Positions 1 through 12,293 are shown, counted from the first letter of the stretch. The stretch: 64,000 bases of DNA from Sphagnum magellanicum (GCA_021904315.1 CM038911.1:4933390-4997389), one strand, 5' to 3'. Notes: generated from the letters alone by a model not told the origin. Translations and numbers: made by a program.

Positions 1-600
1 AAGTTTAAATAACCATGGATTGACACACACATATTATATTCTACCCAATTTGCTTATGTTTATTAATAAAACCATAATCCACTCACAAACCTTGCAACTC
101 CCATGATTAAGAGGGGAACTTACCTCTGTTTTGTCATATGATGTCTTCAATAACACATTCTTAGTTTCCTTGATGCATTTTTGCATAACAAGCTAGTGGG
201 GAAATTTTTGCATTAGCAGCACTGATAATCCACAACAAACTGTGGGACAAAACCTTCATTAAGCACAAGGCACGAACTAAAGTATGTTGGCAATTACAAA
301 CCCAAGAAGCAAAAGTTAACTATGTAACCAAGGATAATACCAAAGTTGATGAAAATATTTAGGAATGAAACAAAGGAGCCATGGATACTTGCAAAAACAA
401 GTTTAGCCATGTAGACATGGGCTATCACAAATGCAAAATTGACACCATGCCAATCCCAACAAGTACTCTAAATTCCAGTTTGAAATCACCATATCCAATT
501 TGGGCTACATGGTTAAGGCACAAATATGCAAAGCATTACCCAATATTTCATTCAATGCATACCCTAAAAAATCCAGTGCTTGTGAAAAAAACATGAATAG
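1..600. other. No gene recognised
   Basis: AT-rich spacer. Open frames here are short, have no recognisable motif, and overlap each other on both strands. I see no RNA gene, LTR end or terminal inverted repeat. Confidence 0.5.
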
Positions 601-687
601 AGGAGGCCTATTATTATATTTAGAATGGAAATCAGGAGACCTATTATTATGATCAGAATGGAAATCAAGGTGACCTATTACTACTTG
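601..687. repeat. 33-bp tandem repeat, about 2.6 copies
   Basis: A unit of about 33 bp with the core CCTATTATTAT followed by AGAATGGAAATCA is repeated two full times and partly a third time. Copies differ by a few substitutions. No function is apparent. Confidence 0.6.
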
Positions 688-871
688 TAGGGTAAAAAAA
701 TCCATTGCTTGCAAAAACAAACATGTGCAAAGTAAAGATTATTGTATATAAAAGCGGTGTTTGATTATTTAAACATCAAATGGACTTTTTATACCAGTGT
801 ACCTTACAAGTAGATCACCTTGATTTGCCTTGTGTTGATTGTTTGGTTTATTGAGTCTTCATATTTGAAGT

Positions 872-3800
872 TCAAGTCTTGGTGGATATAGATTTTCTTT
901 GTGCAATTGGAGTCTTGGTGGACTTCTTCTTCCTCTTGAGGGGGCTTTTAGTTGTTTGATCATTAAAATGCTCCTTCTTTAACCTCCTTTTATTAGATGT
1001 ACATGTACCTTCCTCTTTTGTTGAGTCTTCATTAACATTCTTGGGGTCTTTTTGATCTACTGGATCCAAGGCCAATGTCTTTTTTACACCTTTTTTGTGT
1101 TTATGGTCTTGGGATATAAATTGTAGTGACTTTACAAAAACATGACTACCAGCATTATCATTTTCTTTCCACTCAATTTGAAGGGGGGAAATTATTGCTT
1201 TGTTATCCAATGGAGGCTTTCTTACTGGAAGTTTGATGCTTCCAAGAGACGAACTAACAATGTGTGACCTTGTAGACATGAAGCACCATTGATCATAGTC
1301 AAAGGCTAAAAAAAAACAAAGAAACTAGAAGTGGACCTACCATGGAAAATGATGACATCATTAAAGATCCAAAATGTGCACATAATCTACACTCATAAAT
1401 TATCTAAACTAGTCAAACCTTGTAAAGTATTGTATTCATAAATTATTAGTTGTACATGTTGTAAGTTGCACATGTACAATTTGCATTCATAGTTAAAATT
1501 ATCAATTATTGGACAAGTTGTTTGTCTTTCCAACCCCAACAACATTACTTTAAAATCATCAATTCAAGTAGCTCAAGGTGTTGGAATAGAAAATAGTTCA
1601 AGCTTGTACCTGCACCTGGTTTTTACTAGCCAAATGGAAATGGTTAAAAGGATTCAAATAGTAATGTGTGGGAACCAACTGAAAGTGTAGAACATAATTA
1701 ACCATGCTAAGTTAGGAATCAATTATAAAGGCAATAAGAAAACATGAATGTCCACTTTGCATAGCTTTAGAAACAACTTGTAGATGTGGATCAACAATGT
1801 TTGGTTACAAGTGACTATGAATGAACTTAGGTTGATTCAAATGCTGGTAAGAATGGACTCTTTGGAATATGAACAAGTTGAATGGACATTCCTAGACTAT
1901 TAAGCAAAATTACTGGATTTCAATTGGCTATGGTAACCATGCTTGGACATTGCTTACCTCCAAGGAACTATGAATGGACTTTGATTGACTAAAGGCAACA
2001 ATAAATGAACTTATGAAAAGACTTTGGTTGGTTATAGGCAACAACGAATGGACTTTACTTACAACTGCAGTAACTATGAGTGGATTTTTCAGGATACTTG
2101 GGAACTATGAAAGGATTGCTTGGCTACCAAGAATTATGGAAGGACTTTGCTTAGCAAGCAGGAACTAAAATTGGTTTCAAGTAACTATTGATGGACTTTG
2201 CTTGGCTGCAAGCACTATGAATGGATTCTATTAGGGTGTAAGTAATTTTTGTTAGATTCTTATTATCTCATTCTTACTTTTTTATTTATACCTTAACACA
2301 CAAATCTACATGGGTTTAATATGAACTTCACCCTAAACATACTTAAATCTACAAATGGACTCAAAAGTATCCGTCCCTAACTATTAAGACTTGTAATTTG
2401 AAGTCTATGTAAAGTGTACATAGAGCTTCAAAGTTTCATTACGCAAGCACTATATGGCAATTTTACAAAGTTGCAACAACAAACCCTAAAATACAAAGCT
2501 CTTTTGAATCCAATCATAGATTTTGAATTAAATGCAATCCAAAATAAATGTGCAACATGGAATACAATGTAGACAAGTCACATATAAGTGCGATTTTGTT
2601 TGAACTTATTAAGTATTACATCTTAAAAGAACTAAAAGACCTCAATTGAAAAATTGAAAGGTTTGAAATAGATCAAATACCTTCCAAGGTTTTGTGAAGA
2701 AGTCTCAGATCTTTTTCCTTTGCTTTCTCTTCATGAGAACATGGCTTTTTAATTCTAGCCAGAGCCCACCAATCTTCATGCATTTCCTCCTCACAATGTA
2801 AGCACTTTGAAGAAACTAAAAAGTGACAAACTACACACCAAGAATGGTAAGCATGCTTGCAAGAAGCAAGCTTACAATCCCAAGAAGGCTCAAAACCTCT
2901 AAGGCAAAGTGGACATGGCAATACTAACACATCAAAAACCCAAATTGGTGAAACATCACTCTCCAAAAAAAATTTGGCAAAGGTGAAGGATTAAGTCTTG
3001 GATGTTACTTGCTGCTCTTCATGCATTGAACTTGGGTGCAAAGTGTAGACTTCTGCTACTTCCACACCTCCAACTTGCTAACTGCATTTTCCCAAGCTAC
3101 TTCTGCCTTCATGTTTTTCGTCTAAACCTTAGAAAATTTTGACTTTCTATCCTCCAACAAAGACTTGAAAACATTAGTCATGAAGGTGCTAGAATCAAGT
3201 TTTCATTGAAGAGCCTCTTGTTAAACAAATGTAGCTCCTAACACTTATGTGGCTTTGTTTTGCAATAATCAATTTGTAACCTTTAAGTTCAGTTTATCCA
3301 TCTCCATTTGTAATTGCAAAAAAGACTCATGCGCGATTTCCACAAGTCTATACCAATCCCTAATTTGGTCATTCGATCTCACAAGCTCTATAACAACTGT
3401 TAACAAATAGGAGATCTAGTCAAGTGCAAACATAAATCTTTATTGAAAGGAAAACATGATGTTCACAACATGGAACATAACATCAAGAACTCCTCAAGGT
3501 TCTTGTCATATGAAATACACAAATTTATGCAATGAAGAAAAGAGAGCCATACCATCAACATCAAGGTATTGATTAAAAAACCAAACCACAAATAACCAAA
3601 CTAATAGAAGTAAAGAAAGTAATTCAACCTTGTGAAAATAACCTGGTTACTTTCCTACTCCAGTAACTAATGAAACCTAACTAGTTGAGCTTAAATTTTC
3701 AATAGCAACATCTTCTTTCTCTTTCATAAGAGATGAAAGAACATCTTTTATGGTCGGCATGTGTTTTTCTAAAACAACCATATAACTTTCCCACTCTTTA

Positions 3801-4463
3801 ATGAATCCAAGTTGCAACTCATGAGACACATACCTTTAGTCATGTAGTTGAGGCATCTTGTATTCTTTAAGGTCGTCTACATCACCGTGTTTAGGTTCAT
3901 TTTCCTTTTCTCCATCTATAGGCTCCACAAATCCATCAGCAAGATGAAGAAGCTTCCCACTTCCAGCTACTTGAGTTGCCTCTAAGCATTGTAGCCTCCT
4001 TAATTGGTCATGGACCATCCATTCAACAAAAATAGTCCAATTGATTTTACGACCTTTTTTTTCACACAAAGCCTCTTGCTTTTGCCTTGTTAATCATATG
4101 TGTAATTGGAACTTGGGTTCTTTGGTGTGTAATCATCTAGTAGTTCTTTACATGAGCAATGAGCTTCTCATCTTCAGACCATGAATACCTATAACCATTT
4201 TTACTATAAGGCCCAAATAACGCCTCAACTTTAGCTTCTTCAAGGTTTGTGCCAATCCTTAGGCACTTGGGTGATATATCATCATTGTAAAAGTTGTATT
4301 TTGTAGCAAAGCTTCCCTAAGAAATAGGTTTTTTTTTGTCAAATAGTAGCTATGGTTGTGCTTTGTAGAAAGGTTTTGTCCATGATGAAACTACTCCTAG
4401 TTTAACCTTCTTCTTGCCATCTATATGTATTGTACCCAAACTACCATTGGTATTATGAAACAT
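872..4463 (-). pseudogene. Decayed spliced gene: coiled coil, RING-like Cys/His domain, Lys-rich tail (copy 1)
   Basis: Read on the minus strand. A possible start ATG lies at 4463 (MFHNTNGSLGTIHIDGKKK), then a conserved block around 4190-4270 containing FGPYSKNGYRYSW, then NWTIFVEWM (about 4020), a coiled-coil stretch, and a RING-like domain at 2740-2915 with CPLC, CKHAYHSWC and a later CLHCEEEMH segment. The RING exon ends at a good splice donor (GGAAG/GTATTT, exon edge 2681). The next exon probably begins after ACAAG at 1268 and ends at the stop at 872, giving a Lys-rich basic tail. Three early stops (all TAG) and probable frame changes say it is dead. The same order of blocks occurs on the plus strand at 28.9-32.1 kb, which is the main support for the gene model. 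A RING-like fold suggests zinc binding and perhaps ubiquitin-ligase activity, but Cys/His spacing is not canonical and I cannot name the family. Internal introns around 3.4-3.7 kb are likely but not resolved. Confidence 0.55.
1750..2240. repeat. Degenerate tandem repeats inside the last intron of copy 1
   Basis: Units of roughly 45-60 bp built around CTATGAATGGACTTTGCTTGG recur about nine times with many substitutions and length changes. They lie between the RING exon and the Lys-rich exon. The second copy of this gene also has tandem repeats in the equivalent interval (30,293-30,835), although the repeat unit differs. Confidence 0.5.
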
Positions 4464-5042
4464 TCTACATAAGCTCAACACACCTAATCAAGCTCTAAAA
4501 ATTATTGAATACATTGAAATGCAAAAATGTGCATGTTGAATTTAACAAACTTTCACAAAAATACCATTGTCATCTGGGATAACAATTTTAAAAACTAACT
4601 TGGTCCTTTTCAAATGATTGGAGCCACATGATTGATGTGAAAAAAATTACATCGATAATGGGTTATAAAAGGTGAAAAATTTGTTGCTTGTATTTCAAAA
4701 TTTCCTACTACATAATTTCAACCAACGACATTGTAATGTTGACCTCAACTAAAATGGTTGTGGACCCAAAATGACACCATTCCTATTTTCTTTGAGACAA
4801 TTATGGACTAGGACTTCTGCCAAATTTGAGCCACCTTACTTTGCAAATACCCATTTTTGTGTCTATAAGTCAATTAAGAGTTAGATTCCTTTTGGAGTTG
4901 AGTGTGGATTACCCCTTTTCTTCAAAGGAAAATTTTTCAAGAAGTTGCAGATTACCCACTTCTTGTTGACTAAGGTTGTGGATTACCCACCTCTTGTTGG
5001 TGTCATATTTCATAATGTTCATAATCATGTCTACATCCATGG

Positions 5043-5905
5043 AAGAAGTCCTTATTGTCTTTAAGAATCTTGAATAGGGAAATCAAGCACTTCGTGAATC
5101 CATTGCTTATTTGCAAACAAATCAACCTTCAACCTCTTTGGGATGCATTTCTACAACACAACCCCAACCAAAAGAGCCATGGATCAACCTACTTGACAAG
5201 TTTGATGGCACACGTTCAAAGTTTCGAAGTTTTATCAATCAAGTGCATTTGGTCATCTAACTTCATCCTCATTGGTATCCAATTAGCCCAAATCAAGTGG
5301 GACTCATTGGCACTTTGTTGTCAAGCATAACCTTTGTTCGATTTGCACTTTTGTTAGAGCATTAATCACCCCTGTTCAATAACTTTGAAGCATTCCATGA
5401 AAAGTTCAATGCCACCTTTGGATATTTGGACAAAGAATGCAATCTAGCATTAAAATACGATTTCTTTGTTAAAGATCATGTTCAATTATGGTATATGCAT
5501 CGGAGTTCAGACAGTTAATTTGTGATTTTTCATGGGGTGAGGTAACACTCATAAATCATGTTTAATTTGTGTTACGAGGTGATGTGAAGGACTTGTTATT
5601 CACCTTGCCAGACCTTTCAACATTAAGTCAGGCCATTGTACAAACTGTTCAGTGTGACAACAAGTTCTTTGAACATCGACAAAAAAGGTGCCATGAACCC
5701 ACAATGACAACACAAAGGAGTTTTCCACCTACAATGCTAGTCTAATCTTCAACAACCTCACCAAAGGGCGATTCCATGCAAATTGATAAAACAAGATTCC
5801 AACCCCTCATGGAATAAGATAAACAACATTAACATACAAATAATTTTTGTTTGTATTGTGGAGAACCAAGTTTGTTGCTTAGGAATGTCCAAAGAAAGAT
5901 GGACC
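5043..5905 (+). pseudogene. gag: Decayed gypsy gag
   Basis: Reading across frames gives a capsid-like stretch: LDKFDGTRSKFRSFINQVH (about 5185-5250), then DVKDLLFTLPDLSTLSQAI (about 5580), a QCDNKFFEHRQKR segment, and a zinc-knuckle start CLYCGEP near 5850. The knuckle lost its later Cys/His positions. Several stops and at least two frame changes interrupt it. The order capsid then knuckle is normal for Ty3/gypsy Gag. Not functional. Confidence 0.6.
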
Positions 5906-6099
5906 ACATGTAGCACACACCATTTCTGTTATTAATCCACAACCAAAGGAATTGGAAAATGAGCATGTCCAATTTTAGTAGGGACTACAGGCTAGACTTT
6001 GATGCATCGTGTAATGAAAATGGTCCCAACCTATCTTCAAACCCAACACCATGTTTCTTATTACTAATCATTATCAAATATAATAAGCTTGTGACAGTG

Positions 6100-6803
6100 G
6101 AGGCCTAAACACTTTTTGATTTTGGCACATCAACAAGTTTTATGGACAAAGAGTTGATGTGAAAAAACAATTTGGCTCTAGTGAAAAATAACACACTAGT
6201 GCTCGTTGAAATCATTGATGGTCGAAGCCTTTCATTAAGACCAGTCACACATGAAACCAAGCCATTAAATGTTACCATTAGCTCCCACACCAGCAAGGTT
6301 GTTTTCAATGTCATTTCATCTCCAAAAAATCTTGTCATCATTGGATTGTTTTGGCTTGTTCAATATAATCCATAAGTGGATTGGCATACAAGGAGTCTTC
6401 ATTTTGAAACACCACAGCATGAGGCCTTGGAGTGTGAAACCTTCGTCAGAAACATGCATGGCAAAATCAAGATGGGGTATGGCATGTAACTGAAGACAAG
6501 CATGGGGTTACATGCAAAATTTCAATTAACAAGGAGACCTCAATGGAAAAAGAAGGCCTAGGCCTTTGTTTGTTAAAACAAAAGTTTTCATGAAGACTGC
6601 CATAAGAGGAAATGCATTCTTGATTTATCTCCTTCCCTCGCCAGACGTTGAAACATGTTCACATGAAATTCCTCCCTAGTGCCAAGAATTCAAGGATGTG
6701 TTTGAAAAGAAAAATGTGGACACCTTGCCCAAACATTGACCATACAACTACACCGTTGATCTTGTGGAAGGAGTGCAACCTCCATTATAAGAAATCATGA
6801 CGT
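6100..6803 (+). pseudogene. Decayed gypsy protease and N-terminal RT linker
   Basis: The frame reads FDFGTSTSFMDKELM at 6117-6160, the position of the aspartic-protease D-[ST]-G triad; here it is DFG, so the active site is altered. It continues through IDGRSLSLRPVTHET and PKNLVIIGLFWL (the usual hydrophobic-hydrophobic-G motif). A stop follows at 6374-6376 and others before 6700. The last recognisable piece is the pre-RT linker around 6690-6790. Confidence 0.6.
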
Positions 6804-8939
6804 TTTAGAAGGCCAACTTGAACAAAGTGTCCACATTAACCAAAGGGTATGCCCATTTTGACTAAAGGTTTAGGGCATGAAAAACACATGTTACATTTGA
6901 AAAGTACATTTGACTAAAATGACCTTATTTACCAAGTGTCAAGTTGAAGATATGGTCAAATGAACAAATGTCCATCAAAATGGTCATGGTTTAATCAAAT
7001 TGGTCATATTGAATCAATAAGGCTTAGTCAAATTAACCATTATGATTTGACATTTAGTCAAATGAGCCATAGTCAAATGAGCCATACTCATTTGATGACT
7101 TAACCTACTTGTTAAGCCTAAGCTACCTACCTAACCTAACATAACTAATAGGTTAGGCTAGGCCTAAATTACCTATTCTAACCTAAACATAATTAATAGG
7201 CTAATAGGCTACTTGTAAGGTAATATGTTACTAGCTAGGTAGTTTAGCTTAAACCTATCTAGTATAGGTTACTTTGGACATAACTTAAGACTACTAAGTA
7301 GTGTAAGTTTTTTAAGAAGGTATCCTAGGTGACCTAAACTTACTAGGTAGACCTATTAGCCATGTACTTATTAGCTTAGGCCTACTAAGTAAAAAATATA
7401 GGCCACCTAGGCCTAGTAGGTAGGTAGCTTATCCTACTAGCTAAGTAAGTAGCCTAGGCCACCTAGGCCACCTAGGCCTATTAGGTAGGTAGCATAACCT
7501 AGGATATTAAGGTTTACTTAGTAGTCACGTACATAGCATAGGCCACCTAGGCCTATTAAGTAAGTAGCCTAACATAGGCTATTAAAGTCTACTTGGTAAC
7601 TATGTATATAATATAAGCCACTTAGGCCTATAAAGTAGGTAGCCTAACCTAGGCCACCTAAGCCTACTAAGTAGGTACGCAACCTAACCCAAGCTACTTA
7701 GGTAGGTACATAACCTAACCTAGGCTACCTAAATAGGTATGCAACTTAACTTTAAGCTACTTAGGTAGGTACATAGTCTAACCTAGGCTACTTGGGTAGC
7801 TTACTTAAGTAGGTATGTAGCTTAACTTAGGCTACTTAGGTAGGTACATAGGCTAACCTAGGCCTAGTAAGCAAGTACATAACCTAGCTTAAGCTACCCA
7901 AACCACCTTAACATAATAAGTAGGTATGTAGTTAATTTAAACTAGGCCACCTAGGCTACTAGGTAGGTAGCTTAGTTTAATATTAAATAGGTAGCTTACT
8001 AACCTAAATCTATTTAATAGGCTAAGTTACCTACCCGGTATGCCTAGGTTAGATTTATTAATAGGCTAGTAGGTACTTATATAGCCTACTAAATAGCATA
8101 GGTGTAAGTAGTTTATTAAGTAAGTATAAACATAGACCAAGTAGTTACCTATAAGGCCTAGTTGACTATAACATACATGTTACCTAAGTACATGCATTTA
8201 TTAATAGGTACCTCCTACCTATCTAGGCTAACCTACCTATAAACTACCTTTTTATGTAAGTAATGTAAAAGAATTGAAGTTCATTTAATGCAATATATTG
8301 AAAAAACATTCATGGAAGTTGATTATTATACGTTGGTCCAAAATCATGTTCATTACAATATGTTGTCCCAAAAAGATTACCTTGTGGGGTGGTGGTGCAA
8401 TGGTTAAAGATTTGACTGTTCAATGTGGAGGTAAGGAGTTCAAGTCCCCACACTTACAACTTAGGCTACCTTGGCTACTTAAGTGACCTAATTAGGTAGC
8501 CTAAGTTGCAAAGTCTATTAGACCACCTAGCCTAGGGGGCTTGTCTTAATTTAAGTGGCTTGGTTGAGCCCAGGTAATTAAATTACGTGGCTTAGCCTAA
8601 GCTTAGGACATAGGGTTGGTAGGTAAATAAATAAATATTTTTTTGGCACAATTAATTGTTAGGTTTATTAATTAGATAGGTAGGTAGGGTAAGTAGGTAA
8701 GGTAGGTAATTGAATATTTAATTAATAAATATTTTCATATAAATTTAAAATAATTTAAAAGATATATATATATTTGGTTGTTGCCCAAATTATATTATTG
8801 TCGTAGTGGTTTCGTAAAAAAACCTAGTAAAAGAAAACCTAATCATAAAAACCAACCAAAAAGACCTAGTTAAAATGGTCGAGTCTGAAATGATTTGTCC
8901 AAAATGGCACTTTGGTCAAGTTGGACATGGGGGCAAAAA
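6801..8939. repeat. Dispersed repeat, copy 1 (TIR-like ends, TAGG array, tRNA-like block)
   Basis: This 2.1-kb block is clearly homologous to 40,877-42,629: the same opening (CCAACTTGA at 6813), the same run of TCAAAT/ATTTGA subrepeats, a long CCTAGG/TAGGTAGG-rich array (about 7110-8240), the same tRNA-like block, and the same end (TCAAGTTGGACATGGGGGC). The start and the reverse complement of the end match imperfectly over about 25 bp, so it may be a non-autonomous DNA transposon. No protein is encoded. No target duplication was evident. It abuts the truncated gypsy remnant. Confidence 0.7.
8383..8452 (+). other. tRNA-like block with pol III A and B box matches
   Basis: TGTGGGG at the left end and CCCCACA at the right end are perfect complements. 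Between them GGTGGTGCAATGGTTAAAGA resembles a tRNA A box and GGAGTTCAAGTCC a B box. The arms do not fold as a canonical cloverleaf because the 3' strand of the acceptor would overlap the T stem. It is therefore better called tRNA-derived (SINE-like) than a tRNA gene. The same block is kept in the other copy at 42,093-42,162. Confidence 0.55.
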
Positions 8940-9166
8940 TACCATATGGGTTTTTTTTCCCCAAAATTCTCGCTCAAAAAGGATGTGCTTTCTTCTAGTG
9001 TTTTATTTTGAACCCATTTATAATTTGTCACGAGATGAACTTGTAGCACTTCATGAATACCTCAATGAGAATCTTAAAAAGAGGTTCATTTAACATTCAA
9101 AATCTTTAGTTGATGCCCCTAAACACATATTTAATTAATTTTGGACTTAATTCAATACACGAGGAG

Positions 9167-9450
9167 GGGGCTGGGGGGGGGGGTGTCAAAACACATTTGG
9201 TGACCACTATAAAGGATGTATTTCAACCATCTTTTCATGTAATTGCATAAATTTTCAACAAGAAGCTAAATTTGACACTAAACTCAAAATGTTGGGGAAC
9301 AAAACCCATTTGGTGGCCACCAAATAGGATGTATTTTAACCATCTTTTCATGTAATTGCATAAACTTTCAAGAAGTTGAATTTGACACCAAACTCAACAT
9401 GTTGGGGGACAAAACCCATCTAGTGGCCACCAAATAGGATGAATTGCCAC
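9167..9450. repeat. G-run followed by ~112-bp tandem repeat (2.5 copies)
   Basis: A G-rich run (GGAGGGGGCTGGGGGG...) ends at about 9184. It is followed by units starting at about 9188, 9301 and 9411, each with AAAAC(C/A)CATTTGGTGGCCACC, then GGATGTATTT and CATGTAATTGCATAAA. Period is 113 then 110 bp. The TGGTGGCCACC word is itself close to palindromic and recurs at 52.0 kb. Confidence 0.65.
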
Positions 9451-9479
9451 CATGCTAACACACATTTTCATAAATTTTC

Positions 9480-10320
9480 CTTAAAAACTTGAATTTTCAT
9501 TCAAACTCAATATGATTGTTTAGTGGTTTCCGAAGTATAGGAATTTCAACCATATTTTAATTAATTTTCATAGAATATGCAAAAGAACTTGAGTTTGGAA
9601 CTAAAATTTTCAAAGTTCATAATCAAACTGATGTGGTGTTCACCAAATTTTGAATAATTATTTTTTATCTTCCTATCATCAATTGCAAATAATATCTTCA
9701 CATTAATTTTTTTTGAATTCAGTATAAATTGAATCGATTGGTTGAAATGAAATTAGAACTTGCTGACCACAAATCGTAAACTTAAATACATATCATTTTT
9801 TTCATATGTATCACTACTACTAGCAAATGTTGACAAAAATTTCATACACCCATGACATTAAAAAAGAAAAATTGAACATATCACCTTTATAGTAGTTTTT
9901 CATGCACACTTAAGATGACATTTTATAACAAGTAATGTCCATATTCACAAAAGTTCAACACATTGGAATGTTTATAAAAAGGATAAACATTAATATATTT
10001 TTCTCAATGAACCCACACATGCACATTGAATATATTCTAAAACATTAAAATCCCATTTGGAAAAAAAAAAAATCTACTTTAGCAAAGATAAAAAATCACT
10101 ACCATTTCTACTTCATGTTCATAAAATATTCGATCTACAATTATAATGCACAAGAGTTATTGTTAGCTGCATCAAGATTAACTTTTGCTTTAGATGCATG
10201 GGTTGCATTAATATTTATCATGGAATTAATTGTGGTATTACTTCTAGTTGAAAAAAAAAATGCGATAGAAGAAATTTCAACCCATTATTTTGGGTCTACA
10301 TGATTACACTTCCACTTGCT
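9480..10320. other. No gene recognised
   Basis: AT-rich spacer with A-runs. One 62-residue open frame at 10,115-10,303 has no recognisable domain and no support. Confidence 0.5.
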
Positions 10321-10329
10321 TAACCAACA

Positions 10330-12293
10330 ATTATGATATAATTCCTCATCATTCTTGGCTCCCTTTCTCATAGGAACCCACCATTGAACATAGACCTTTT
10401 TATAATTCTCATTTTCTTGATCTTTTACAACATCACTTTCAACCCTTCCATCCAAACAAGATAGACTATAGGGTCTAAAGGTTGCACAAAAGCAAATTTA
10501 TTAACAAATAAGTCATGAAAAGGCATGTATGCAGCAATGTTCAAAGAAGGGCACATGCTTCAAGGCCCACAATATGGAGAGATGACGTGATCTTCAAGGT
10601 CAACATCAACAATGGTAAAAATGGATGCACGCTCATAATTAACTTTTTAATTGCTAGAAGGCCGAAAGCCTTCCAACAAAACAAAACTCTACCATGGGAT
10701 AGGTCTTGATAACAACTCCAAAACACTCTCCCAATAATTCACATAAGGACCCATAACTTTAACATATGAATCATCCTTTGACATCCCAAGTTTCTAAAAC
10801 TCCATATACTTTAAAATCCTATGACTAATGAACCTTTCCTTTTCATTTGCCCTCAATTCATCAATTCCCCATATTAGGTGAAAAGGAACAAGATTTGAAA
10901 CCTTTGCCAATAGTTTTGTTCGTCCTGTAGCATCTTCTTTCGACAATCATGTGGTTGAGCCATCCTTAAGGTTCCACAAAACATCAATAGGAGATACTTT
11001 GTATTGCATAACTGGCCACCTTGCCTCGTCCATAAAAAACCAAAACAAATGCATGTTTGTATGACCGACCAAAACATCCGAACCATCGTTCAAATATCCA
11101 TTGACCCAAGATTTGAAATTAGGGATTTCTTGAATGAGTTGCAGAATGAATGGATGATCTTGGGAAAACATGAATGCTTTCATCAAATTTGCCATGACAT
11201 AATTATTTTATTTTTTCAACTTCTTCAACAAATATCTAGAACTTTCGTCAATATCTTCATGTGTGTGCCCAATTACAAGAAACCCCAATTGATTTTTTTG
11301 AAAACTTCTTGAGTGATTAGCAAAGAAAGAAACACCAATAGTTGACAATTTTTGTTATCTTTCACGCAATTGTCCATTTGAAAAAGCAACTTCTTTGGTG
11401 ATGGTTTCACACCTACAATTTTGTCCATAGCTTCAATGCATTCAAACAATAGGAACTTCCTTGCAAGATTTGTTGGAAGAATGCATTTTGGGGTTCAAAT
11501 TCAAATAAAACCCATGATTCCCTAATTGGCTCCTATTCAAGGTTACAAAACAAGCACATAAGTGACCCAATTGTGAAATTAGGATCATTGGGCTAGAGTT
11601 CATTAGAATATTGAATGAAGGTTTTGTCCCCATGGCCATGAGTAATCATTCCAATCAATGTCACTAGTAACTACCCCAGCCCGAACACCATTTTGTTCTT
11701 CATTTGAAACTGAAGAAGAGTTGTTTTAGAATGGTCCATTTTATCATGAAATACACACAAGAAGGTTTTTTTAAATTGCACATAACTAGTTCTCCAAATG
11801 TGATATAGATGCCAAAAAGATTCCTAGTGAATGTTTAATTTAATCTCATGTTCCTTCACACTTGGGTTATTTTTTCCTGTTTTGGATATCAAATCCTTCA
11901 AGGATTCACAAATGGTACATTTGGCAAGAACAAAATCCTCTTTTTAGCACATCCATGTTTAAATGTTTTTTCTTCTTTAATCGGCTCATAACAAATTACA
12001 AAATACTTCCAATTTACAACTCCTTGTTAATCTGGAAGTGAATAGAAGAAACCAACTATCAAAATGCCAAATAGGAACTTTCAATATCTATTGCAACTTC
12101 AATTAAGGTCATGTTATTCTCTATACTTGGTGGCCATTAGGTCAACAAATGGTCAAGACATTGTTAGATATTAAAGACTCTATGAATAATCAACTTTTAA
12201 ACAATGATTGAATGAGATGATAAACACATCATTATTTGATATAGTGGCCATCAGACGAAGCTTTAATTGAATGGTATAACATGTCTTCATACA
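10330..12293 (-). pseudogene. Decayed transposase-like gene, 3' part ('GHTHEDID' family)
   Basis: Minus-strand translation, switching frames, gives a coherent protein-like series: LGFLVIGHTHEDIDE at about 11,280-11,235, a segment beginning MANLMKAFMFSQDHP at 11,195, FKSWVNGYLNDGSDVLVGH at about 11,110, RWPVMQYKVSPIDVLW at about 11,010, and GPYVNYWESVLELL around 10,750. The histidine/acidic motif GHTHEDID recurs in a large family of transposase-like or retrotransposed proteins of plants and animals whose function I do not know. Many stops and frameshifts show it is inactive. Its N-terminal part lies at 15,585-16,000, separated by the inserted gypsy element. Confidence 0.5.
12052..12293. repeat. 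~240-bp direct repeat, left copy
   Basis: CCAACTATCAAAATGCCAAA to ATGTCTTCATACA matches 15,585-15,820 with about a dozen differences and a short indel. It is part of the transposase-like pseudogene and ends exactly where the gypsy LTR begins. Confidence 0.8.

Larger units (their letters stand above)
5040..6803 (+). mobile_element. Ty3/gypsy element remnant (gag, PR, start of RT)
   Basis: Sequential gypsy-type domains on the plus strand: gag (5.05-5.9 kb), a broken zinc knuckle (CLYCGEP, about 5850), protease (6.1-6.4 kb) and the linker leading to RT (PYNYTVDLVEG, about 6740). No LTR is visible on either side. The element stops at about 6803, exactly where the dispersed repeat at 6801-8939 begins, so that repeat truncated it or inserted into it. 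The gag and protease style (VTHET and IDGRSLS motifs in PR) resembles the Ty3 group common in fungi and animals more than the usual plant chromoviruses; this is an impression from family knowledge. Confidence 0.65.

Noticed and set aside
7100..8250. Telomere-like or CRISPR-like array in the CCTAGG/TAGG region
   Set aside because: The words are degenerate and irregular, with no fixed period, no unique spacers and no TTTAGGG tract. It is a worn simple-sequence array.
8383..8452. A true tRNA gene
   Set aside because: A and B box words and complementary ends are present, but the T stem and acceptor 3' strand would overlap and no anticodon arm folds properly. It is repeated within a dispersed element, so tRNA-derived is the better call.
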